From RDXT01 sp033762375 (GTDB lineage: Bacteria > Bacteroidota > Bacteroidia > J057): DNA of 64,000 bases. The DNA lies in the NCBI GenBank assembly GCA_033762375.1, contig JANRLQ010000042.1:84403-148402 (forward strand), given 5' to 3'. Positions 35,436 through 42,418 of this stretch are shown here, in pieces. Made by a program: the position numbers and the translations under genes. The stretch's first letter is position 1; every line of letters starts with the position of its first letter. The notes under the pieces are model-generated. The model did not search any database. It was not told where the DNA came from and saw nothing but the letters and a program-made list of their open reading frames with translations.

Positions 35436-35473
35436 ACCGGGGAGAGGTATCCCTTTCCCCGGTATTTTTTTTG
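35436..35473 (+). terminator. terminator after the TM2 gene
   Basis: ACCGGGGA pairs with TCCCCGGT around a 12-nt loop and is followed by ATTTTTTTT. It overlaps the end region of the convergent Rpn gene without entering it. Confidence 0.85.
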
Positions 35474-35480
35474 AAACGGG

Positions 35481-36347
35481 TTATGTATGCGCCTGGCTGT
35501 CTATGATTTGCCGTACTTTATCTGTGGAGATGCCTAATGCCCGGGAGATGATTTCGATAGATATACCTTGCTCTGACATACCGATAACGGCTTGCTTCTC
35601 TTTTTTATCTTCTCCCCGGGCTTCTCCAGCTTTTTCGGCTGACGTTACGGCTTTGATGAGTCTGCCGCGCTCATCTGCCTCGCGCATAAAGGCATAGTCG
35701 TAGGCATCCAGTTCTTCCTGGGTCCAGGTCTGCATATTGGCATCTTCGTAGGCAGATAACAGGCCTTCGTCATGGGTGTTTTCGGGAATCACTTCCAGAT
35801 TTTCAGCATTTTTGATAAAAAAAACCCACTTTTCAGTCAGAGATTCCAGCTCGGATACCCCCTTGGTAAATTTAGGCAGCTCTATAAAGGTAAATTCCAT
35901 GTCCTTGAGCGTCTGCTCGCCCGTCTCCACATCCCGGATCTGGTTCCGGCTGATAAAATGCGGGTTTTGGGTGCAGACAAAATCTAGCACCCCTATAAAT
36001 ATAACCGGACGCAACTTGTGATAAAAGTCTGCCCGCTTGATCTGGTCTGCGTAACTCTTGGAAGAGTAGTACAACACCCGCTTGTCAAATCCCTCCACAT
36101 CACCTACCTGCATCTCCACAATATAACTACGCCCCGCCTGGTCGGTCGCTTTCACGTCCACAATCGTCACTTTACCCCGGCTAAGCTTAGGCAACTGGTA
36201 GGGATTCAGGATGTTGACACTCACAATCTGCTGATCGTCCCTGAAGTCCAGGATGGCATTCAGAAAAGAGATCAGAGACTCCTTACGGTTTTCGTTCCCA
36301 AAAATCTTGCGGAAGGCCACATCGTTTTTGACATCTACAAACCTCAT
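35481..36347 (-). CDS. Rpn family PD-(D/E)XK nuclease / transposase-like protein
   Basis: A 288-residue protein of the Rpn/YhgA-like family (PD-(D/E)XK transposase). The start MRFVDVKNDVAFRKIFGNE is typical. Nuclease-core residues are the Asp in the early VDVKNDVAF region and the E-x-Q of RSYIVEMQVGD at about 77-87; YSSKSYADQIKRADFYHKLRPV is the usual following helix. The C-terminus is a helical tail with a helix-turn-helix-like repeat (GISIEIISRALGISTDKVRQII). Members promote recombination and are often dispersed. ATG 36347 starts at the conserved N-terminus; the 41 upstream residues do not fit the family. Confidence 0.88.
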   Translation of the reverse strand: MRFVDVKNDVAFRKIFGNENRKESLISFLNAILDFRDDQQIVSVNILNPYQLPKLSRGKVTIVDVKATDQAGRSYIVEMQVGDVEGFDKRVLYYSSKSYADQIKRADFYHKLRPVIFIGVLDFVCTQNPHFISRNQIRDVETGEQTLKDMEFTFIELPKFTKGVSELESLTEKWVFFIKNAENLEVIPENTHDEGLLSAYEDANMQTWTQEELDAYDYAFMREADERGRLIKAVTSAEKAGEARGEDKKEKQAVIGMSEQGISIEIISRALGISTDKVRQIIDSQAHT

Positions 36348-36553
36348 GGCAGGTACTTTAGCGTAAAGATAGGGTATCCGGGCCATTTGTTCAAGGGGGG
36401 AGCATGTAATACCAGGCATCTGCGTCTTGGGCAGCGCGTCTTTTTTGTGAAAAAAACGGTACGCACACAAGTGACTTGTCAGCGACGCAGGGGATGTCAG
36501 GCAACTATCGTGACCTCAACTGGACAGCAGATGGGACGAAGTGAGAATCAAAA

Positions 36554-37894
36554 CTATGCAGCATTTTCGCCGCCTGCTCGCCGGTGATACAACCCCCAAT
36601 ACACCCCCGCAAACAACGCCATCAGCCCCGTGCCGATCCCGGCGGCGGCTGGATTCTGGATGACAACGGCGATGGCTACAACGGCATAGGCACAGACAAA
36701 AATCCCCGCCAGCAAGGGCGTGAACCGGGTCCAGGCACCCTGTACCTGATCCTGGCCTACCTGCTGGCGGCGCAGGATAAACAAGGTTGCGGCGGAGGCA
36801 CCCATCCCAATGCTGTCCAGAAACATCACAAATCCCAGCACATTGTCCACGCCTTTGCCGAGAAAAATAATCACTACAGTCACGGCTGCATACACGGTCA
36901 GTGCCGATACCAGTACCCCCTGGCGGTTGGTCAGCTTAAAGAGTGCCGGAAAAACCTGATCCTCGGCCATGGCATACATCACCCGTGGATTGCTCATCAG
37001 GATGATATTCACATAGGCCAGTACGGAGAGAAACATGGCCACATCAAACACCTTAGCGCCTACCGGCCCAAACCAGGCCTCAAACAGCAGGGCCCCAATG
37101 GCGGAGGCGTTTTTGATCTCTTCAAATCCGATGACCTTTACGTACGCAAAACTGATCGAAAGATACAACCCCAGCACAACGAGGATTCCCACAATAATGC
37201 CCTGGGGCAGGGTACGGCCCGATTTGACCTCACTCCCAAAGTTGATGGTCTGCTGGTAGCCGCCATAGGTAAACGAAACCGGGATCAGGCTCAGCATGAG
37301 CAGCAGCCAGCCATTGGAGCCCGTATATTCCAGTACCCGGCCAGGATTATATCCGTGTGGGGCTACCTGCACCCCCGTGAAGACAGACGAAATGAGCAGG
37401 ATGACCAGTCCAATCTTGATCAGGGTCAGGATGTTTTGGGTACGGCTGCTGGTTTTGAGACCGAGGAGGTTGACTCCATAAAACAGCGTCACAGCCAGGA
37501 TCGCCACCAGTACATTAAAGGCTGTTCCGGAGGGCTGTCCGAAGAGCAGATCGCTCACATAGTCCGCACCGATCAGCGCCACGATGGCCAGCGAGGCAGC
37601 ATTGCTGACCAGGATCAGGGCATTAACCGTAAATCCTACAAGCGGGTGGTAGCAGTAGGCAAAAACCTTGTAATAAGCTCCCATGACCGGGAGCCTCGAA
37701 CCGATCTCCGCATACGTAAGCGCCCCGCACAGGGCGATCAGGCCGCCGAGGATCCAGGTAGCATAAAAAATCAGGGGCGTGCCGGCGGAGGCTGCGATGG
37801 AGGCCGGGGTTTTAAAGATACCCGTGCCGATGACCAGGCTGATCACGATCATGGTGACCGAAAAAAAACCCAGTTTGTGCGGAGACGTTGACAT
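36554..37894 (-). CDS. APC family amino acid permease
   Basis: A 446-residue permease with about 12 membrane helices. The N-terminal motif MIVISLVIGTGIFKTPASIA is the conserved substrate-binding start of APC-superfamily transporters, followed by FYATWILGGLIALCGALTYAEIGSRLPVMG. It probably takes up amino acids at the inner membrane, but the substrate cannot be inferred. It lies alone on the minus strand. A long plus-strand frame covers the same region but is only a shadow of the membrane-protein codons. Confidence 0.9.
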   Translation of the reverse strand: MSTSPHKLGFFSVTMIVISLVIGTGIFKTPASIAASAGTPLIFYATWILGGLIALCGALTYAEIGSRLPVMGAYYKVFAYCYHPLVGFTVNALILVSNAASLAIVALIGADYVSDLLFGQPSGTAFNVLVAILAVTLFYGVNLLGLKTSSRTQNILTLIKIGLVILLISSVFTGVQVAPHGYNPGRVLEYTGSNGWLLLMLSLIPVSFTYGGYQQTINFGSEVKSGRTLPQGIIVGILVVLGLYLSISFAYVKVIGFEEIKNASAIGALLFEAWFGPVGAKVFDVAMFLSVLAYVNIILMSNPRVMYAMAEDQVFPALFKLTNRQGVLVSALTVYAAVTVVIIFLGKGVDNVLGFVMFLDSIGMGASAATLFILRRQQVGQDQVQGAWTRFTPLLAGIFVCAYAVVAIAVVIQNPAAAGIGTGLMALFAGVYWGLYHRRAGGENAA

Positions 37895-37996
37895 AGATGC
37901 GTAAGTAGATACACCCCGTGAGCAGGGCAGGGGTCAAGATAATAAAAAGTCACATACTGCCCTAACGGACGATATGATCTGTCGTGACGACGACTT

Positions 37997-38947
37997 TCAG
38001 GCCGGGGAGAGAATATAGTTTCGGAAGCCCCAGAGGGTTCTGCCTCCGAACAGGTGGTTTTCAAGCCAACTCACAAGCCGGTATTTGGGGAGTTCATGTT
38101 TGGCGAGGGGGCGGGTGCGGGGCGGGCCGCCGCCATACCGGAGCTGGTCCTGCCAGTCCATGCGGGCCATCCAGTCGCGCATTACGGCCGGGTGGGTGCC
38201 TTTGAAGGCCGGTATCAGCCGCATATCACCGTAATCAAACAGGTCTTGCTGGCCAGCATAGGCTGCGGCCACTGCTGCTGCTCCGTGGTGGATCGTATCC
38301 AGCGCCTGCCGCTTTTGTTGCATGAGCCGGGGCGGGCGCACCCAGCCGTAGTGATAGATATGAGCAGCTACCCGTGCCACCCGCAACTTATAGGTACCCG
38401 CCTCCTGCCGGTAGTTCATCCCGTCAAAGCCCGGAATCCGCCGGAAGGACTGAGCTGACTGCCAGGAATGAATATCAGGCCGGTTGCGGATGATCCGGAT
38501 TTCTTCCCGGTACCAGCCATGTGAGCGCAGCTCGTGGTCATAACTCCCCCAGAAGTGATGGTACCCAAACAGCAACCCCTCAATATCCGGGCGATCGCGC
38601 AAAGCCTCACACCGGGACCGTATCACCGGCAAGTCGTCTTCGTGCAGGACCTCGTCCGCCTGGAGGTACAACAGCCACTCACCCCGGCAGTGAGACCGGG
38701 CAATGTCTGTCTGGTGGGCATTTTCCATGCCCCGGGGATAGGCCTCCAGGTCCCATACCGTATCTATGATCCGCAGCTTGGGCGAGTTCAGGGCGAGCAG
38801 TTTCGAGCGGGTCGTGTCATCAGGGTCACCCGCACCCAGCGCTACCACAAACTCGTCCACCAATGGCAGGGCAGAGGCTACCGCCTGCGCCAGCGGGTAA
38901 TATAACTTGTCAGCATTGCGGGCAAATGAAAATCCGCTGATCAGCAT
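37997..38947 (-). CDS. glycosyltransferase, family 2-like
   Basis: A 316-residue protein with the start of a GT-A glycosyltransferase (MLISGFSFARNADKLYYPLA), a central acidic segment with VDEFVVALGAGDPDDTT and GEWLLYLQADEVLHEDDLPV, the latter holding a DxD-like acidic centre (QADE), followed by a variable acceptor domain. These enzymes add sugars from nucleotide donors during surface glycan synthesis. ATG 38947 was used; 32 extra residues upstream lack the motif. It is divergent from bshA across about 100 nt of AT-rich promoter region. Confidence 0.75.
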   Translation of the reverse strand: MLISGFSFARNADKLYYPLAQAVASALPLVDEFVVALGAGDPDDTTRSKLLALNSPKLRIIDTVWDLEAYPRGMENAHQTDIARSHCRGEWLLYLQADEVLHEDDLPVIRSRCEALRDRPDIEGLLFGYHHFWGSYDHELRSHGWYREEIRIIRNRPDIHSWQSAQSFRRIPGFDGMNYRQEAGTYKLRVARVAAHIYHYGWVRPPRLMQQKRQALDTIHHGAAAVAAAYAGQQDLFDYGDMRLIPAFKGTHPAVMRDWMARMDWQDQLRYGGGPPRTRPLAKHELPKYRLVSWLENHLFGGRTLWGFRNYILSPA

Positions 38948-39054
38948 AAGCACAAAATAGGGTGAGTGAGCCAGAGGGTTTGGGGTGCAAAATAAACTAT
39001 TTTCCTCCGTGTTCGTTGAAATAGCCATACCTTCGGACCACACCTCTCTCCCCT

Positions 39055-40203
39055 ATGAACATCGGTATAGTCTGTTATCCTACCTACGGCGGCAGCGGCG
39101 TGATAGCCACTGAGTTAGGCAAGGGCCTGGCCCAACGCGGGCATAAGATACATTTTATTACCTACAGCCGTCCCATACGCCTGGATGTTTTCTCCGAAAA
39201 TATCTACTACCACGAGGTACGGGCTAAGGATTATCCCCTGTTTGAATACGTCCCTTTTGAGTCTGCGCTCGCCAGTATGATGGTGGACGTAGCCCGCCAC
39301 CAGGAGATAGATATTTTTCATGTGCACTATGCCCTCCCGCATGCGGCAGTTGCTTATCTGGCCAAGCAGATCCTCAAGGAGTATGGCCGGTATGTACCGG
39401 TGGTCACCACCCTGCACGGGACAGATATCACACTCGTCGGCAAAAACCCCGCTTATGAGTCTGTGGTGAGTTTTTCGATAGACCAGAGTGATGGGGTGAC
39501 AGCCGTTTCTGCGTTTCTGAAGCAGGCTACGTATGAAAACTTTCCGGTGCGGGCCGATATTCGGGTGATCCCGAACTTTGTGGACATACACCGGTTTTAT
39601 CGCCATGACAAGGATCATTTTCGCCGCATGTTTACCCCCGAAGGCGAAAAAGTCCTGATCCACGCCTCTAACTTCCGCAAGGTCAAGCGGGTGGATGATG
39701 TGATGCGGATATTTGCCCAGGTACGGCAGGCCATCAACTGTAAACTCCTGATGGTCGGTGACGGTCCTGAGCGGGCGCAGGCGGAGGAGATGTGCCGTGA
39801 GCTTGGTTTTTGTTCGGATGTGATATTTTTGGGCAGCCAGAATGCGGTTGAGGAAATATTTTCCATCGGGGATCTGTTTTTGATGCCCTCTGAGACAGAA
39901 AGTTTTGGGCTCTCGGCCCTCGAAGCCATGGCCTGTGGCGTGCCGGTGATTTCTACCCACGCAGGAGGGCTCCCGGAGGTCGTCATAGATGACTACAACG
40001 GATATACCAGCGCAGTGCGGGACGTCAACAGCATGGCAGCAAACGCCATTTCACTCCTTCAGGACCCCGAGCGCTGGCAGCGATTCTCCGCCAATGCCGT
40101 AACCCACGCCCGTAAGTACTCCCTGGAGGCTGTTGTCCCGGAGTATGAGCAGTATTATGAAGAAGTCATTCAGGCTACTGCTACCGCTGTACCGCAAGTA
40201 TAA
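39055..40203 (+). CDS. bshA: N-acetyl-alpha-D-glucosaminyl L-malate synthase BshA
   Basis: A 382-residue GT4-family enzyme for the first step of bacillithiol synthesis, joining GlcNAc from UDP-GlcNAc to L-malate. Diagnostic parts are the start MNIGIVCYPTYGGSGVIATE, HFITYSRPIRLDVFSENIYYHEV, HVHYALPHAAVAYLAKQIL, and the donor region ETESFGLSALEAMACGVPVISTHAGGLPEV (about 275-305). The length is normal. A TACCTTCG box (39028-39035) ends 19 nt before the ATG and may be a promoter element. The other bacillithiol genes (bshB, bshC) are not in this window. Confidence 0.93.
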   Translation: MNIGIVCYPTYGGSGVIATELGKGLAQRGHKIHFITYSRPIRLDVFSENIYYHEVRAKDYPLFEYVPFESALASMMVDVARHQEIDIFHVHYALPHAAVAYLAKQILKEYGRYVPVVTTLHGTDITLVGKNPAYESVVSFSIDQSDGVTAVSAFLKQATYENFPVRADIRVIPNFVDIHRFYRHDKDHFRRMFTPEGEKVLIHASNFRKVKRVDDVMRIFAQVRQAINCKLLMVGDGPERAQAEEMCRELGFCSDVIFLGSQNAVEEIFSIGDLFLMPSETESFGLSALEAMACGVPVISTHAGGLPEVVIDDYNGYTSAVRDVNSMAANAISLLQDPERWQRFSANAVTHARKYSLEAVVPEYEQYYEEVIQATATAVPQV

Positions 40204-40228
40204 ACGGATCATCCGTACATGCGCCCCA

Positions 40229-40262
40229 ACAGGCCTGTCCAGATTTGGGCCTGTCATATTTT
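40229..40262 (+). terminator. possible terminator after bshA
   Basis: ACAGGCC / GGCCTGT is a 7-bp stem with a 12-nt loop followed by a weak T run (CATATTTT). It lies 26 nt after the bshA stop. Confidence 0.5.
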
Positions 40263-40315
40263 CCTGCTATATTTCCGTGCATGGATACCCTCCCGGGTAC
40301 TTATGATGCCAGCTT

Positions 40316-40603
40316 ATGACCGCTATACTCTGGACACTCGGCTTTTTTGTAGTGATATACTGGACCCTGCGCATGTTTGGGCCCACGTTGTTTAGCCTGG
40401 CTGTCAAAGGCCTGATCCGGCGGCTCAACCGCGACATGGAGCAGCAAAGCCAGCAATACGCCCGGCACTATGACCCGGACACTGCCTCTACACACGTGTT
40501 TGTGGACAAGGATGTGAAGGTCACCACCCCCCGGTATCAGGCCAAAAAGAAAGTCAAATCTGACGAAATCGCCGAGGACGTGGCGTATGAGGAGGTAGAT
40601 TGA
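40316..40603 (+). CDS. DUF4834 family membrane protein
   Basis: A 95-residue protein with one N-terminal TM helix (TAILWTLGFFVVIYWTLRMFG) and a charged cytoplasmic tail (HVFVDKDVKVTTPRYQAKKK, ending AYEEVD). This is the pattern of DUF4834 proteins that commonly lie near bshA in Bacteroidota. No function is known. It lies 112 nt after bshA with a hairpin in between. TATATTTC at 40268-40275, close to the TAnnTTTG consensus, could start transcription. Confidence 0.75.
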   Translation: MTAILWTLGFFVVIYWTLRMFGPTLFSLAVKGLIRRLNRDMEQQSQQYARHYDPDTASTHVFVDKDVKVTTPRYQAKKKVKSDEIAEDVAYEEVD

Positions 40604-40730
40604 TCAGTCAAATGATCCTGCAGACCCGGTACAAACCGGGTGTACGGCCATATCTGTGTGGCCTGCAATAGGTACGCATAATACACGCAGACACCTGCTG
40701 CGCAAAAAAATCCCCCTAAAAACAGGATAT

Positions 40731-40756
40731 AAAAATCACCCTTAAGGGTTATTTTT
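40731..40756. repeat. palindrome with flanking A and T runs
   Basis: The perfect 12-bp palindrome ACCCTTAAGGGT is flanked by AAAAAT and ATTTTT so the arms extend to about 26 nt. It could be a terminator with a very short loop or an operator before the cytochrome gene, 112 nt away. Confidence 0.45.
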
Positions 40757-40868
40757 TTCTGCAATAGCTTGCTCAATTTTACCCTGCATTCTGCTAACGG
40801 CGGTTAGTTTCCCATGCTTTTCCCTGTTGTTGCGTCATGTGATTGTTAGAACAAGCTCATCCCATACA

Positions 40869-41822
40869 ATGAAAAAAGTATTGCGTATTATCAGCATGAT
40901 TCTCGGCATCCTGGTGCTGGCATTGCTCGCCGGGGGGTTATTTATTCAGCTCAGGGGTATTCCTACATATGATCCGCCTGCATACACCCTCAAGGTCGCG
41001 GTCACACCTGAGCGGGTCGAAAGGGGGTATACCATAGCCTCCATGATGTGTATCCAGTGCCATAGCGGCGCATCGGGCCGGCTCACCGGCAAGCGGGTAG
41101 AAGACCTGCCAGCTTCTTTCGGGGAAATTTACTCCATGAACCTCACCCATGACCCTGTGTATGGTATCGGAAACTGGACCGACGGAGAGTTGTATGCCTT
41201 CCTGCGGACAGGGGTGCGCCCGGACGGAACCTTTGCGCCGACCTATATGCCTAAGTACCCCCTCATGGCGGAGTACGACATTGAGAGCCTGATCGCCTGG
41301 CTGCGCTCCGATCGTCCGGAAGTACAAGCGACACAGGAGGAAGCGCCTCCTTCCAAACCTTCTTTTTTTACTAAATTTCTGACTAACGTTGCGATCAAGC
41401 CCCTCCCTATGCCTGCTGCCCCCATACAGGTACCGGATACCCAGGAGACAGTGGCGTTCGGCAGATATGTGGCTGATGGCGTATATGCTTGCTGGGCCTG
41501 CCACTCTGCAGATTTTGCCCGTCAGAATTCTCTCCAGCCGTCACTTTCTTTCCACTTTTATGGCGGTGGCAATCCCATGCTGAACCTCAGCGGGGAGGTC
41601 GTGCCTTCCTCCAATCTCACCCCGGATGCCCAGGGCCTGCCAGGAGGATACGATGCAGCGGGTTTTCTGGACGCACTCAAGTACGGCAAAAAAAAGAATG
41701 GAGAACTCACCCGTTACCCGATGATACCGCACACGATACTGTCTGATACAGAGGTACATGCTGTATATGCCTATCTGAAAACTGTACCGCCGCTGCCGGA
41801 CCTGGTCTCCGCAGGAAAGTAA
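40869..41822 (+). CDS. membrane-anchored diheme cytochrome c
   Basis: A 317-residue protein with an N-terminal membrane helix (VLRIISMILGILVLALLAGG) and two haem c motifs, CIQCH (in MMCIQCHSGA) and CWACH (in YACWACHSADF). Each is followed by the usual GxGNWTDGELYAFL-like and methionine-ligand regions. It is exported and anchored on the periplasmic side. ATG 40869 is used instead of a longer frame without a signal. Such proteins pass electrons to oxidases or dehydrogenases. The next features are a bidirectional terminator and the BlaI/BlaR1 operon. Confidence 0.88.
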   Translation: MKKVLRIISMILGILVLALLAGGLFIQLRGIPTYDPPAYTLKVAVTPERVERGYTIASMMCIQCHSGASGRLTGKRVEDLPASFGEIYSMNLTHDPVYGIGNWTDGELYAFLRTGVRPDGTFAPTYMPKYPLMAEYDIESLIAWLRSDRPEVQATQEEAPPSKPSFFTKFLTNVAIKPLPMPAAPIQVPDTQETVAFGRYVADGVYACWACHSADFARQNSLQPSLSFHFYGGGNPMLNLSGEVVPSSNLTPDAQGLPGGYDAAGFLDALKYGKKKNGELTRYPMIPHTILSDTEVHAVYAYLKTVPPLPDLVSAGK

Positions 41823-41849
41823 CCCTCTATCGGTATAAAATGGACGATC

Positions 41850-41873
41850 AAAACCCGGCTTTTGCCGGGTTTT
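41850..41873. terminator. bidirectional terminator after the diheme cytochrome
   Basis: AAAACCCGGC / GCCGGGTTTT is a perfect 10-bp inverted repeat with a loop of four T residues, with A and T runs at its ends. It lies 28 nt past the cytochrome stop. Confidence 0.85.
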
Positions 41874-41936
41874 AGGCATTATAAGAGGCCGTAGCCCAGT
41901 ACACGGCACCTGGCAGGCGGTGCCTGAAAAACTTTT

Positions 41937-42009
41937 TACGAATTATTTCGTAGATGATTTGCATATACGAAATCGTTCGTATATACTTGCATTTACGAAG
42001 CGCTTCGTA
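41937..42009. promoter_or_regulatory. three BlaI-type operators TACGAA-N4-TTCGTA
   Basis: The same perfect 6-4-6 inverted repeat, TACGAA-N4-TTCGTA, occurs three times, at 41937-41952, 41966-41981 and 41994-42009 (starts 29 and 28 bp apart). The last ends 13 nt before the blaI-type ATG. BlaI/MecI repressors bind palindromes of similar size (classically TACA...TGTA), so these are likely autoregulatory operators. The middle one falls within the promoter spacer. No similar sites were noticed elsewhere in the window by eye. Confidence 0.85.
41958..41989 (+). promoter_or_regulatory. promoter of the blaI/blaR1-type operon (TTTG N20 TATACTTG)
   Basis: A -33-like TTTG (41958-41961) is followed after 20 nt by TATACTTG (41982-41989), one mismatch from TAnnTTTG. 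The middle operator occupies the spacer and the third covers the expected start site, so repressor binding would block RNA polymerase. Confidence 0.6.
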
Positions 42010-42022
42010 GTAATTAATTCCT

Positions 42023-42418
42023 ATGAATTCACCCTCCCTGAAACCCACAGACGCAGAGCTGGAAATCCTGCAGGTGTTATGGCGACACGGTCCCTCGACC
42101 GTCCGGTTTGTCAATGACCAGATGAGTCAGCAGCGGGAAATCGGATACACCACCACCCTCAAACTCATGCAGATCATGGCAGAGAAGGGGCTGTTGTACC
42201 GGGATACCCGCGACAAGACCCATGTATACCATGCGCAGGTGAGCCAGGCTGATACCCAGCAGCAGTTGTTGGACCGTTTGCTGGACAGTGCATTTCAGGG
42301 TTCGGCGATGAACCTGGTGATGCAGGCCCTGGGCAGTCACAAGACCAGCCCTGCTGAGTTGGAAGAGATACGTCGTTTTCTGGATTCGTTGGAAACCCCT
42401 GATACCGATACGCCATGA
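42023..42418 (+). CDS. BlaI/MecI/CopY family transcriptional repressor
   Basis: A 131-residue repressor with a winged-helix N-terminal domain (LKPTDAELEILQVLWRHGPSTV ... YTTTLKLMQIMAEKGLLYRD) and a C-terminal dimerisation part cut by a BlaR1-type protease in known systems. It is followed by the M56 peptidase gene with an ATGA overlap (42415-42418), implying coupled translation. Three identical palindromes upstream are probable operators. It most likely represses itself and its partner; whether it answers to beta-lactams is unknown, since no beta-lactamase is near. Confidence 0.93.
   Translation: MNSPSLKPTDAELEILQVLWRHGPSTVRFVNDQMSQQREIGYTTTLKLMQIMAEKGLLYRDTRDKTHVYHAQVSQADTQQQLLDRLLDSAFQGSAMNLVMQALGSHKTSPAELEEIRRFLDSLETPDTDTP

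Noticed and set aside
36584..37891. A 435-codon plus-strand open frame opposite the APC permease gene.
   Set aside because: It is an antisense shadow of a hydrophobic membrane protein; its translation is rich in Gln, His, Arg and Asp with no domain pattern, while the minus-strand frame has a clear permease.
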